Shown: positions 45,533 to 54,559, counted from the stretch's first letter. The stretch is 64,000 nucleotides of DNA from Capnocytophaga sp. oral taxon 338 str. F0234 (GCF_000192225.1 NZ_GL872413.1:1090285-1154284), one strand, 5' to 3'. Translations and numbers: made by a program. The notes: generated by a model not told the origin, from the sequence alone.

Positions 45533-46237
45533 ATGGAAATAGAAATAGCAACTTTACTTACTGAAATAGAGAAACTTACAGAGAAAGAGATCCTTGAATT
45601 ACTTATAAAGAGATACCCACATAAGGTGGTTTTCTCTACTAGTTTTGGAATGGAGGATCAGGTTATTACTGACTTTATTCTTAAAAATAAAATCCCTGTG
45701 GAAATATTTACCTTAGATACAGGTAGATTATTTTATGAAACCTATACGACGTGGGAAAATACAAATGAATATTATCATACAGAGATTACTCCTTATTATC
45801 CTGATGCCAAAGCAATAGAGAGATATGTAAAGGATAATGGTATTAATGCTTTCTATAATTCAGTACCTTTGAGACAAGCATGCTGTCATATCCGTAAAGT
45901 AGAACCCCTTAAACGAGCATTAGCAGGGAATAAGGTTTGGATTACAGGGCTCAGGGCAGAGCAATCTGCTAACCGCGAGCAAATGAAAATGGTAGAATGG
46001 GATGAAACAAACCATATTATAAAAGTACATTTGCTATTACATTGGAGAACGGAACAGGTACTGTCTTTTCTTCGTAAAAATGGAATACCCTATAATCCTT
46101 TGCATGATAAGGGTTATCCTAGTATTGGCTGCGCTCCCTGCACCCGTGCTATTAGGGAAGGTGAGGATTTTCGTGATGGTCGTTGGTGGTGGGAGAACAA
46201 AACCAATAAAGAGTGTGGGTTACATATACATAAATAG
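45533..46237 (+). CDS. cysH: assimilatory APS/PAPS reductase (iron-sulfur type)
   Basis: It reduces adenylyl-sulfate to sulfite in sulfate assimilation. The 4Fe-4S ligands are all present: Cys117-Cys118 (ACCHIRKVEP) and Cys200-x2-Cys203 (GCAPC). Those four cysteines mark the APS-using type rather than the classic PAPS type. The catalytic Cys228 is in the C-terminal ECGLHIH. The 234-residue length is normal. Other cys genes are not adjacent. Its stop abuts the stop of the convergent hydrolase gene with no bases between. Confidence 0.93.
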   Translation: MEIEIATLLTEIEKLTEKEILELLIKRYPHKVVFSTSFGMEDQVITDFILKNKIPVEIFTLDTGRLFYETYTTWENTNEYYHTEITPYYPDAKAIERYVKDNGINAFYNSVPLRQACCHIRKVEPLKRALAGNKVWITGLRAEQSANREQMKMVEWDETNHIIKVHLLLHWRTEQVLSFLRKNGIPYNPLHDKGYPSIGCAPCTRAIREGEDFRDGRWWWENKTNKECGLHIHK

Positions 46238-46888
46238 TTATTCTTTTTCTATCCATGTCTTAACTGCATAGAACATCTCAGCAGAAAAGACATGTCCAGA
46301 GGCAAATGTTTGATAAGAATATGGAATGTGCAAATTCTTGAGAAAATTGATAGTTTCTTCAGCCCACTCTAAAGGAATCAATTCATTGGAAAAACCATGT
46401 AGTAGACATATTTTTAGGTTTTCGAAATTGTTCTTTTGGTAACCAAAGTTGAGGAGTTTTTTATCTATAAAGCTGTTAATAGCCACTACACGCTGAACCT
46501 TTTCAGGGAAAGAAATGGCTATAGAAAGGCTCAAAATTCCTCCTTGGTCAAATCCTAAAAGTGTAATATTCTTCATATCGATATTAAACCTTTCACAAGA
46601 CTGATTGATAAAAGTCAAAAGTTTATTTTGAGTAGCTTGTGCTTGAACAATGTCACACCACTGGGAAGAGGCAAGTTCTATGGCATACCAAAAAAATTGT
46701 GTTTCTGATAACCCATATGGAGCTTGGATAGAAATAACAATATACTCCTCTGGGAGTTCGTTGGCTATAGAAAAAAATTCCTCTTTATTTTGACCATAAC
46801 CATGTAACATAAAAATGGCAGGTGATTTACCATTTTCCTGCTCTATAATAGCAGGCCTTACCAAATAGTTCAAAGAAAAACCTTTCAT
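46238..46888 (-). CDS. alpha/beta-hydrolase with altered catalytic residues
   Basis: A 216-residue protein of the phospholipase/carboxylesterase group (MLHGYGQNKEEFF, APYGLSETQFFWYAIE, GHVFSAE). The family's nucleophile elbow is GFSQGG, but here it reads LLGFDQGG, with Asp in place of Ser (codon GAC, checked on the minus strand). The usual acid in HGxxDxxIP is also changed: HGFSNELIP has Asn. The histidine in SGHVF is kept. It may be inactive or use Asp as nucleophile, as haloalkane dehalogenases and epoxide hydrolases do. The gene is otherwise intact. Confidence 0.75.
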   Translation of the reverse strand: MKGFSLNYLVRPAIIEQENGKSPAIFMLHGYGQNKEEFFSIANELPEEYIVISIQAPYGLSETQFFWYAIELASSQWCDIVQAQATQNKLLTFINQSCERFNIDMKNITLLGFDQGGILSLSIAISFPEKVQRVVAINSFIDKKLLNFGYQKNNFENLKICLLHGFSNELIPLEWAEETINFLKNLHIPYSYQTFASGHVFSAEMFYAVKTWIEKE

Positions 46889-47015
46889 TTTGGTAGGTGA
46901 GAATAAAAATTGTAGAACTTAATTGTATGCCTGTATTAATTGAATATAGGTAATTAGTATTTTGTGTTTGTTTTTTGTTAGGATTTTAAGTATTCTTAAG
47001 TACAATTATCTGTAT

Positions 47016-48272
47016 TTATTGCTCTCCTTTAAACCATTTACCTCTTTCAGTGATAACACCAAGGACATTTCCTTTGCATTTTTCACCAATAAAAGCACAA
47101 TTTTTAGAAGAAGAGCGGATCATTTCTGTAGAAAAAGTAGTTTCTCCATCTATATTAAAGAGAGTAATATCTGCTTTAGCTCCCACTTTGATAGGAGAGG
47201 AGGGAAGGAAAAATCTTTTTTTTGCTTTAGTGAGCATTTCAATTACTTTTTCTAAAGAAAAGTGTTGGATAAGGATACCAAAAGCTGCCTCTAAGCCTAT
47301 GGTGCCAAAATCTGCAAGGTCAAATTCTTTAGCTTTACATTCAATATCAAGCGGATAATGATCTGTGGTTACCATATCAATAGTTCCATTTTCTACTCCT
47401 TTATGTAAGGCCTCTACCTGTGCCTTATCACGCAAAGGAGGAAGGACTTTGTAATTGGTATTGAAGTTGTCAAGTGTATTATCTGTAAAATGCAGATTAT
47501 GTAGGGCAACACTGCAGGTTACATCTAATCCTTTTTCTTTAGCTTGAGCGATAAGGGCTACCGATTGTGCTGTAGATATAGTAGGTATATGAAGCTTTCC
47601 TCCTGCATACTCTAAAATAGATAAATCTCGTGCAACAATAATTTCCTCTGCTAAAGCAGGAATTCCTTTAAGCCCTAATCGTGTGGAATTTATATGTTCA
47701 TTTACGACTCCCTTCCCCATAATGGAAGAATCACAAGGAAAAGAGATAACAATTCCTCCAAAAGTTTGTGTGTATTGTAGGGCTATCTTTAACAAGTTTG
47801 CTTGAGGAATACATCTCTTGTAGTCTCCAAAGGCAACAGCTCCAGCCTTTTGCATATTATAAAGTTCAGCTAAATATTCTCCTTTACTCTCTGTGGTGAG
47901 AGCTCCTATAGGGAAAACTTGTGTTATAGCTCCTTCTGTAGCCGTTTTTAAGTAGTTAATTTGACTACGGGTTTCAGTAATAGGATGTGTTGTAGGATTA
48001 AGTATTATTTGTGTAAAACCACTCTCAGAGGCAACCTGTACTCCATGAGCTAAGGTTTCCCGTTCTTCATAACCAGGTTCTCCAAAACTCACACTACTAT
48101 CCGCCCACCCTTGTGATATATAACAATTAGAAATAACATCACAATCCTCTGAAGGAGCAATCTCATGAGCAATCTGGATGATAGCCCCATTCTCTATAAG
48201 AATATCTTGTGTCTTCTTATGAAAGGAACTATCTCTGTCTATGATAGTTACGGATTTTAATAGTGTTTTCAT
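47016..48272 (-). CDS. dihydroorotase-family protein lacking the HxH metal site
   Basis: A 418-residue amidohydrolase close to type I dihydroorotase: SFGEPGYEERETLAHG corresponds to the REPG segment, and NPTTHPIT, PPLRDKAQVEAL, TTDHYPLD and GTIGLEAAFGILI are all recognisable. The first metal ligands, normally DxHxH just before the REPG segment, read WADSSVSFGEPG, so both histidines are missing. A catalytically silent homologue is likely, comparable to the non-catalytic DHOase partners known with aspartate transcarbamoylase. The start is MKTLLKSV, because the promoter box at 48294-48301 lies against the earlier ATG at 48296. Confidence 0.8.
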   Translation of the reverse strand: MKTLLKSVTIIDRDSSFHKKTQDILIENGAIIQIAHEIAPSEDCDVISNCYISQGWADSSVSFGEPGYEERETLAHGVQVASESGFTQIILNPTTHPITETRSQINYLKTATEGAITQVFPIGALTTESKGEYLAELYNMQKAGAVAFGDYKRCIPQANLLKIALQYTQTFGGIVISFPCDSSIMGKGVVNEHINSTRLGLKGIPALAEEIIVARDLSILEYAGGKLHIPTISTAQSVALIAQAKEKGLDVTCSVALHNLHFTDNTLDNFNTNYKVLPPLRDKAQVEALHKGVENGTIDMVTTDHYPLDIECKAKEFDLADFGTIGLEAAFGILIQHFSLEKVIEMLTKAKKRFFLPSSPIKVGAKADITLFNIDGETTFSTEMIRSSSKNCAFIGEKCKGNVLGVITERGKWFKGEQ

Positions 48273-48293
48273 TTTATGAAAAAATCTAAGTAG

Positions 48294-48324
48294 CAAATGT
48301 AATCAATTTTTTTATAATCACAAA
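48294..48324 (-). promoter_or_regulatory. promoter of the dihydroorotase-like gene
   Basis: Minus-strand TACATTTG (plus 48294-48301) and TTTG (plus 48321-48324) with a 19-base spacer. ATG 48272 is 21 bases downstream. Confidence 0.65.
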
Positions 48325-48529
48325 CATAAAATAAGTTTTTAAGTATAAAAATGACGAGAATATCTTTTATATGTAAAAGAATATCAGAAACTATAACAAA
48401 GATAAATGAATAACAAATATAAATAAATATTATTCTCTCATTTATTTTGTGTAATGGATGATAATAGTAAAGTAGAATAGTTAAAAATATATTTATTATT
48501 GAAACCTATAAAATAATGAAAAACATTTG

Positions 48530-48537
48530 TAATTTTG
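48530..48537 (+). promoter_or_regulatory. -7 box of the TonB-dependent receptor gene
   Basis: TAATTTTG, 26 bases before the ATG. No iron-box or riboswitch structure is evident in 48325-48530, which is plain AT-rich DNA. Confidence 0.5.
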
Positions 48538-48563
48538 CAACAGTCTAAATAAAAATATTATAT

Positions 48564-51101
48564 ATGATTTTTCAAAGAAATTTATTATTCATTTTTACAT
48601 TTTTGTGTGGAATGTCATTGTATGCACAAACATACAAGATTAAAGGGAAAGTCCTGGATGAAAACAAACTTCCTATAAAAGAGGCTTCTGTTAAAGATAT
48701 TTTAACAGGTACTTCTGTATTTACAGATAAGGGAGGGAATTACTCTTTAGGACTGCAAGAAGAATATCCTACCTTGCAGGTAAGTAAGGAAGGATATACT
48801 ACTATTGAATTCTCAGTAGTACTCCAAAATAATGAGAATAGAGTTACCTATGTGGAAACAATCTTGAAACATATTCAAGAGGATATTTCAAAGGTGGTGG
48901 AATTGCAACCTGTGATAATCTCTGATAATCCAAGCCTTGTAGCTAACTCCGTGGGGTTGGCAAAGATGAAATTAGATAAGATAGCAGGAGGGACTAACTT
49001 AGCTGATCTCAAAGATCTTACTACTCAACGTTCCCAAACGCTCAAGGATGCACTCCAAAGAGAACCTGGAATTATTATTCAGGATTTTTTCGGTGGGAAT
49101 GACCAACCACGACTCAATATCCGTGGTTCAGGTATCCAGAGCAATCCTCAATCTCGTGGGGTGGCACTCTCTCAAGATGGAATCCCTATTAACTTTGCTG
49201 ATGGTTCTTATATCATTGGTGTACTGGAACCCCAAGTAAGTAATTTAGTGGAGATATATCGTGGTGCCAATGCTTTAGAACATGGAGGGGCTACTTTGGG
49301 AGGTGCTATGAATTTTGTAACTAAAAATGGCTATAATGCTTCTCCTTTGAGTGTAAAGATGGAAGCAGGTAGTTTTAATTATTTTAATAGTAGTATTTCT
49401 TCAGGGTTTTCATCAGGGAGAAATGATCTCTTCGTAGCATCCTCTTATACCCATAGTGATGGTTATCGTACCTATAATAGCTCTAAGCGCTTTAATGCCT
49501 TGCTCAATGTAGGTCGCAAGTTCACCGATAAGTTTGAGGCACGCCTTTATGCATCTTTCACTGATCTCTATTTTGATATACCGGGACCCCTTACTCGCTA
49601 TCAAATGGAGACAGATAGTAAACAAATTAATAAAGCCCCTAAGCAAACATTCCCTTATGCATTTGGTCCTAATGTGCTTCGAGATAAACCAAATAGAAGT
49701 AGTAAGATTGCACGTTTTGGAACCAAATTTGCCTATCAGATAAATGATAATAACTTTTTATTAGCAACTCTCTACTATCAATATGCCGATGATGCTTTCA
49801 CTTATCCTATTGCCAATGGTATTCGTCAGGATTTCAATAATGACTATGGGGTACGTCTCTCTTACACTAATACTACAGAGAAGAATGATTTTACTCTTGG
49901 ATTGCAGTACAGTCAAGGTCTTATGCACCAATCTCGCTTCCACAACGATCGCGGTAATTTCGGAGCACTCTTTGCCAAACAAGATCTGACTGCTAACCAT
50001 GCTATAGTTTATGTTTCTGATACTTACAAGATTACGACTTCCTTCTTAGCCAATGTAAGTATACAAGGAAGCTATGATACCCGTAAGGTAGAGGATAAGT
50101 ATACAGGAGCTAAGCGCCCATTCCTTTTTGTAACACCTAATGGCTTGCAGGCACACGCATTACCTAATCCCAATGCAGTTACACCTGTCACAGGTGATTT
50201 CACTTACAATGCTATCAATCCTAAGGTAGGGGTTATCTACAAGCTAACGGATCGTGCACAGGTCTTTGCTAATTTCTCTCGTAGCTATGAACCACCTACA
50301 TTCTTAGAGATCGTACGACTTACAGGAAGTGCAACGCCTAATCCAAACCGTCCTCCCGTACCTTCTGTGGTTTATAGCAATAGTTCCAACGTGAATTCAG
50401 GACCTACTACTATTACTATCTCTGACCTAAAGGCACAAAAAGCATCTACTGCGGAGCTTGGTACCAAAGGAAATATTGGACAAGCCCTCGTTTGGAATGT
50501 AAGTGCTTATCACTCTTGGGTAAAAGATGAAATTTTCACCATTGCTGATGGAAGTGTTGGCGTAGGAGGAAATACAGTGAATACCCCTTATAGAACTATA
50601 CACAGAGGAGTAGAAGCAGGTTTGAAATCTATATTTTTGACAAATATTTTTTCTTCTAAGGAGGATTCTTTTACTATTTCAGTCAATTATAACTATAGCG
50701 ACTTTTTCTTTGACGGTGGCGAGCTTAAGAACAACCAAATTGCAGGAATTCCTACGCATTACGTCTTTGGAGCACTTACCTATAAGCATCCAATAGGTAT
50801 CTTTGCCGAAGTGAACCTCGAATCGCTTCCTGTAAAGACCCCAATTGACCACAAGAATACTCTTTATCAAGATCCTTACAGCCTTGTAGGGGCACGTATT
50901 GGATATAAGAAAGGACAATGGACATTCTTCTTACAAGGTAACAACTTAGCCGATAAGGTATATGCCTCCAGCTATCTTATCCAGGCTGAGGTTACACCCC
51001 CTCCTGCAAGACTTACACCTAAACCTGTACCAGATGATAAGACAAACTTTATTCCAGGGGTAGGAAGAAATATTATAGGAGGACTTTCCTTTACTTGGTA
51101 G
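48564..51101 (+). CDS. TonB-dependent outer-membrane receptor with N-terminal carboxypeptidase-like domain
   Basis: An 845-residue energised outer-membrane transporter. Signal peptide 1-21 (SLYAQ), then a carboxypeptidase-D regulatory-like domain (about 23-110, IKGKVLDENKLPIKEASVKD), the plug (about 150-270, LKDALQREPGIIIQD, LNIRGSG, QDGIPINFADGSY, VEIYRGANALEHG) and a 22-strand barrel ending in aromatic FTW. There is no SusD-like partner, so it is not a typical glycan-uptake receptor; iron-siderophore or metal uptake is possible (FecA-like plug). The substrate cannot be told from sequence. Confidence 0.9.
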   Translation: MIFQRNLLFIFTFLCGMSLYAQTYKIKGKVLDENKLPIKEASVKDILTGTSVFTDKGGNYSLGLQEEYPTLQVSKEGYTTIEFSVVLQNNENRVTYVETILKHIQEDISKVVELQPVIISDNPSLVANSVGLAKMKLDKIAGGTNLADLKDLTTQRSQTLKDALQREPGIIIQDFFGGNDQPRLNIRGSGIQSNPQSRGVALSQDGIPINFADGSYIIGVLEPQVSNLVEIYRGANALEHGGATLGGAMNFVTKNGYNASPLSVKMEAGSFNYFNSSISSGFSSGRNDLFVASSYTHSDGYRTYNSSKRFNALLNVGRKFTDKFEARLYASFTDLYFDIPGPLTRYQMETDSKQINKAPKQTFPYAFGPNVLRDKPNRSSKIARFGTKFAYQINDNNFLLATLYYQYADDAFTYPIANGIRQDFNNDYGVRLSYTNTTEKNDFTLGLQYSQGLMHQSRFHNDRGNFGALFAKQDLTANHAIVYVSDTYKITTSFLANVSIQGSYDTRKVEDKYTGAKRPFLFVTPNGLQAHALPNPNAVTPVTGDFTYNAINPKVGVIYKLTDRAQVFANFSRSYEPPTFLEIVRLTGSATPNPNRPPVPSVVYSNSSNVNSGPTTITISDLKAQKASTAELGTKGNIGQALVWNVSAYHSWVKDEIFTIADGSVGVGGNTVNTPYRTIHRGVEAGLKSIFLTNIFSSKEDSFTISVNYNYSDFFFDGGELKNNQIAGIPTHYVFGALTYKHPIGIFAEVNLESLPVKTPIDHKNTLYQDPYSLVGARIGYKKGQWTFFLQGNNLADKVYASSYLIQAEVTPPPARLTPKPVPDDKTNFIPGVGRNIIGGLSFTW

Positions 51102-51125
51102 TTGATCCTTTTCACATTTTTCATA

Positions 51126-51164
51126 AACTTTGTCAGCCTAAATCAAGGTTGACAAAGTTTTTTT
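51126..51164 (+). terminator. terminator of the receptor gene
   Basis: AACTTTGTCAGCC (51126-51138) pairs with GGTTGACAAAGTT (51147-51159; one G-T pair) and leads into a T run (51158-51164). Confidence 0.85.
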
Positions 51165-51193
51165 GTCTAATAGAATTAAAAATAGTATCTTTG
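51162..51193 (+). promoter_or_regulatory. promoter of the SUKH-like/transketolase unit
   Basis: TTTG (51162-51165), 20 bases, TATCTTTG (51186-51193), then 19 bases to the ATG. The -33 element overlaps the T run of the preceding terminator. Confidence 0.65.
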
Positions 51194-51212
51194 CGCTCTG
51201 ATAGCAAATACT

Positions 51213-52040
51213 ATGAAACTGATAACTTTGCTGGAAACAAAAGGGATAAACTCACAACCTCTACAGTATTTCAAACCTCGTGGAGGCGTTATTCTCATGG
51301 ACGACAACGAGCGTGAGGAAATCCTTCAGTGGATAGCACAGTACGACCTTGGCTTTGAGCTACTGCCCCTGTTCTCCAACCAAGAGAGTGATTGTATGGC
51401 TATCTATACCACAGGTTTCCTAAAAGGCAAAGTGGTAATCGTAAGGCACGATGAGGCGGTGTTTGCCCCAACATTCAGGAGCTTGGACTCTTTTCTCAAG
51501 GCTTATGAAAAAGCAGCCAAGCAGGCCGATTTTTATGATTGGGATGATATAGAGGAAGAAGATTATCCTATTACAAAGGAGAATGAGGCAGAACCCATTG
51601 TATTACAAGAATGTTGGCAGTATATAAAAGCAGCCAATTTTATCTCCGATGTACAAAAAGAAACGATACAAACCATGACCATTTGGCTTACCCCTCCTTC
51701 TCAGTTGGACTCCTTATTGCCCTTTGTCCAAAAGGAGTTTGCTCTTAAAGAAACTCTGTTTGTAGTGGCTTATGCTATAGATGCATTAGGCATTACTCAT
51801 CAGTATACGCCTGCCAAACCTTTGATAGCAGAGCTGCTCAAAACAAGGCGATTTGCCAACTATTATAGGCGAGATAGCTTGTATCATGGGGAGTTTAAAG
51901 TAAAAGAGACCCTTATAGGAAAAATGGTGCGCCCACTGCTTAGGGTGATCACCGTTCCTTTTATGCTATTGAGTCTTCTTTTTGTAGAGCTTATAGATAG
52001 GTTTAAGAAGAAAAATAAAAACATTAAAAATAGTATCTGA
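51213..52040 (+). CDS. SUKH/SMI1-KNR4-like protein of unknown function
   Basis: A 275-residue protein. Residues 1-110 have the SUKH-like look: a short N-terminal helix, GFELLPLFSNQESDCMAIY, a strand GKVVIVRHDE and then FAPTFRSLDSFLKAY. SUKH proteins are often immunity proteins or regulators, but I cannot place the family securely. A middle acidic stretch (about 110-130, YDWDDIEEEDYP), a helical region and one possible membrane-associated helix near the C-terminus (about 243-262, VITVPFMLLSLLFVELI) follow. Its last base is the first base of the transketolase ATG, so it is translationally coupled to that gene. Confidence 0.55.
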   Translation: MKLITLLETKGINSQPLQYFKPRGGVILMDDNEREEILQWIAQYDLGFELLPLFSNQESDCMAIYTTGFLKGKVVIVRHDEAVFAPTFRSLDSFLKAYEKAAKQADFYDWDDIEEEDYPITKENEAEPIVLQECWQYIKAANFISDVQKETIQTMTIWLTPPSQLDSLLPFVQKEFALKETLFVVAYAIDALGITHQYTPAKPLIAELLKTRRFANYYRRDSLYHGEFKVKETLIGKMVRPLLRVITVPFMLLSLLFVELIDRFKKKNKNIKNSI

Positions 52041-52993
52041 TGAAAAAATATACCGATACAGGCAAGAAAGACACCCGAAGTGGTTTTGGGGCGGGACTTG
52101 CCGAGCTGGGACGTAAAAATCCTAATGTAGTGGCTCTTTGTGCGGACTTAGTAGGTTCGTTGAAAATGGAAAAATTTATTGAAGAAAATCCTACCCGTTT
52201 CTTTCAAATAGGCATTGCTGAAGCTAATATGATGGGAATTGCAGCAGGGCTTACCATAGGAGGAAAAATTCCTTTTACAGGTACCTTTGCCGCTTTTTCC
52301 ACAGGACGTGTGTATGACCAAATACGTCAGTCTATTGCTTATTCTAACAAAAATGTAAAAATTTGTGCCTCCCATGCAGGACTCACTCTCGGTGAGGACG
52401 GTGCTACTCATCAAATATTAGAAGATATTGGGCTGATGAAGATGTTGCCTAATATGGTGGTTATTAACCCTTGTGATTATAATCAAACCGAAGCGGCTAC
52501 CCTTGCCATTGCGGACTATGTAGGACCTGTGTATCTGCGTTTTGGACGTCCTGCTGTACCTAACTTTACCCCTGCAGACCAAACCTTTGAGATAGGAAAG
52601 GGTATCTTGCTCAATGAAGGGAATGATGTAACTATTATTGCTACAGGACATTTAGTATGGGAAGCACTCTTGGCTTGTGAGGTCTTGGAACAAAGAGGTA
52701 TCTCAGCAGAAGTAATAGATATTCATACTATTAAGCCATTAGATGAAGAAATTATTCTAAACTCTGTAAAGAAAACTAAAGCAGTTGTAACTTGTGAAGA
52801 ACATAATTATTATGGTGGTTTAGGTGAGAGCGTAGCTCGTATACTGGTGCAACACTATCCCGTACCACAAGAGTTGGTAGCAGTCAATGATACTTTCGGG
52901 GAAAGTGGTACTCCATCCCAACTGATGCAAAAGTACGGCCTTGACAAAGAGGGTATCCTCAAAGCAGTAGAGAAGGTGCTAAAAAGAAAATAA
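52040..52993 (+). CDS. transketolase C-terminal subunit (split transketolase)
   Basis: A 317-residue protein corresponding to the pyrimidine-binding and C-terminal domains of transketolase (pentose phosphate pathway). Visible features are SGFGAGLAELG, IAEANMMGIAAGL with the Glu that activates the thiamine cofactor, SHAGLTLGEDGATHQ and VYLRFGRP. The family occurs as two subunits in many bacteria; the N-terminal subunit, which carries the pyrophosphate-binding GDG motif, is normally just upstream. Here a SUKH-like gene is upstream instead, so the partner must lie elsewhere. Ends 1 base before the SUI1 gene start. Confidence 0.88.
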   Translation: MKKYTDTGKKDTRSGFGAGLAELGRKNPNVVALCADLVGSLKMEKFIEENPTRFFQIGIAEANMMGIAAGLTIGGKIPFTGTFAAFSTGRVYDQIRQSIAYSNKNVKICASHAGLTLGEDGATHQILEDIGLMKMLPNMVVINPCDYNQTEAATLAIADYVGPVYLRFGRPAVPNFTPADQTFEIGKGILLNEGNDVTIIATGHLVWEALLACEVLEQRGISAEVIDIHTIKPLDEEIILNSVKKTKAVVTCEEHNYYGGLGESVARILVQHYPVPQELVAVNDTFGESGTPSQLMQKYGLDKEGILKAVEKVLKRK

Positions 52994-52994
52994 G

Positions 52995-53315
52995 ATGCTA
53001 AGAGAACAACTCCAAAAACTCTTCCCTGACCATAAGGAGGAAATACTTCCCGGAGAACCTACCTCTAATATCTGGCTACAGGACAACCCTCTTTTGTGTA
53101 AATACGAAAAGCGCAAGGGTAAACCCATTACCCTTATTGAGGGCTATACAGGTGCCGATGCCGATTTCAAAATATTAGCTAAGGAACTCAAAGTCCGCTT
53201 AGGAGTGGGAGGGGCTGTAAAAGATGAGAAAATTATTATTCAGGGAGATTATCGAGATAAAATAATGGATTTCCTGAAAGAAAAAGGATTTAAGGTAAAG
53301 CGAGTGGGAGGGTAG
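52995..53315 (+). CDS. SUI1/YciH-family translation-initiation-like factor
   Basis: A 106-residue protein, with the SUI1 domain in the C-terminal part: KYEKRKGKPITLIEGYTGADADFKILAKELK, then RLGVGGAVKDEKIIIQGDYRDKIMDFLKEKGFKVK. It is related to eukaryotic eIF1 and E. coli YciH, which help the fidelity of start-site choice. The 5' part is weakly conserved. It follows the transketolase subunit by 1 base, suggesting cotranscription. Confidence 0.88.
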   Translation: MLREQLQKLFPDHKEEILPGEPTSNIWLQDNPLLCKYEKRKGKPITLIEGYTGADADFKILAKELKVRLGVGGAVKDEKIIIQGDYRDKIMDFLKEKGFKVKRVGG

Positions 53316-53459
53316 ACTTTTTAATAAGATAGCTTCATAGCATCATAGAGCACTTAGTGTTAAGAGTGTTTATATATGCTATTGTTTGATATAAATATGT
53401 TTTTACAATTGCTAATTTCAGAGGATGAAAGTGATAAGAAAATACAAAGTAGAATAACA

Positions 53460-53822
53460 ATGAAAAAATTTATAGTTGGGCGTGTGAAAAGCACTCGTTA
53501 TGCTTTGCAAGGTTTTTGGTTATTAGTTCGTACGGAGGATGCTATTATTACTCATAGTATTGGTTTTGTGCTTTTTATAGGTTTAGGGATATTTTTTAAG
53601 ATTACTTTTACTGAATGGATGTTTCAGCTATTAGCTTTTGGAGTTCTATTAGCTATAGAGGGGCTTAATACAGGGTTAGAAAAATTATGTGACTTTGTTC
53701 ATCCTGATTTTCATGTTAAAATAGGAGAGATAAAAGATGTAGCTGCAGGAGCAGTTACCATGATATTTTTTGCTGTGGTAGCAGTATTAGGATTTATTTA
53801 TATACCCTATTTGATTAGGTAA
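53460..53822 (+). CDS. dgkA: diacylglycerol/undecaprenol kinase, DgkA type
   Basis: A 120-residue integral membrane kinase with three helices. The family signature is EGLNTGLEKLCDFVHPDFH followed by GEIKDVAAGAV. In Gram-positive bacteria the homologue phosphorylates undecaprenol, and the substrate here is open. I start at MKKFIVGRVKS; an in-frame ATG at 53376 adds 28 residues that have no family counterpart. It sits alone after a gap of 144 bases from the SUI1 gene, in which I see no gene. Confidence 0.87.
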   Translation: MKKFIVGRVKSTRYALQGFWLLVRTEDAIITHSIGFVLFIGLGIFFKITFTEWMFQLLAFGVLLAIEGLNTGLEKLCDFVHPDFHVKIGEIKDVAAGAVTMIFFAVVAVLGFIYIPYLIR

Positions 53823-53925
53823 AAAAATTAAAAAGTAAAGTTGTGTCAGTGAGTATGTGGGAAAAATTGTGTATTAGTATAGAGCATATCCATTGTATCT
53901 TAGAAAGATAAGAATATTTTACGTA

Positions 53926-54411
53926 TTATCTATTATTTACCTGCTCCGCTCCTTTTAATACTGCTTCTTCTAAGGATTTTTTGTAGAGGATGATTTTCTC
54001 TTGGATCTCTTTATGGGCGACACCTAAGATTTGGGCAGCGAGGATACCCGCATTCTTAGCACCATTGAGAGCAACAGTAGCTACGGGAACACCTGCAGGC
54101 ATTTGTAAGATAGAGAGTACTGAATCCCAACCATCAATAGAATTTCGACTTTTGATAGGTACCCCAATTACAGGAATAGGTGTAACAGCAGCTAACATTC
54201 CTGGCAGGTGGGCAGCACCTCCTGCTCCTGCAATAATTACATCAATCCCTTTTGTGTGGGCAGTTTTCCCAAAAGAAATGAGTTTTTCTGGGGTACGGTG
54301 AGCAGAGACAATATCTACTAAAATAGGGATTTGTCTCTCTTTTAAGAAATCAATGGCCTCTTGCATAATAGGAAGGTCACTTTGGCTTCCCATAACTACA
54401 GCTACTTTCAT
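53926..54411 (-). CDS. purE: 5-(carboxyamino)imidazole ribonucleotide mutase
   Basis: It rearranges N5-CAIR to CAIR in purine synthesis. GSQSDLPIMQEA, SAHRTPEKL and GAGGAAHLPGM are the conserved substrate-binding segments, with the catalytic histidine in SAHR. The 161-residue length is typical of class I PurE. PurK is not in the window. It has its own promoter box at 54436-54443. Confidence 0.96.
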   Translation of the reverse strand: MKVAVVMGSQSDLPIMQEAIDFLKERQIPILVDIVSAHRTPEKLISFGKTAHTKGIDVIIAGAGGAAHLPGMLAAVTPIPVIGVPIKSRNSIDGWDSVLSILQMPAGVPVATVALNGAKNAGILAAQILGVAHKEIQEKIILYKKSLEEAVLKGAEQVNNR

Positions 54412-54435
54412 TACTGAACTATTTTAATTAAAAAG

Positions 54436-54443
54436 CAAAGATA
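54436..54443 (-). promoter_or_regulatory. -7 box of purE
   Basis: Minus-strand TATCTTTG, exact TAnnTTTG match, 24 bases before the ATG. No PurR-like palindrome was noticed. Confidence 0.5.
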
Positions 54444-54559
54444 CAAAAATAATAATGAATGGTGAATGATTAATGGTTAATTAACATTACTCAATATAAT
54501 ATTAATAGCTCTTTTTATTGTTAGAGTTCTTATAAGAATGATACTAATATCAAATCACT

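Noticed and set aside
52040-52993. Truncated transketolase pseudogene
   Set aside because: The 317-residue length and clean start agree with the C-terminal subunit of split transketolases, so nothing is missing from this subunit.
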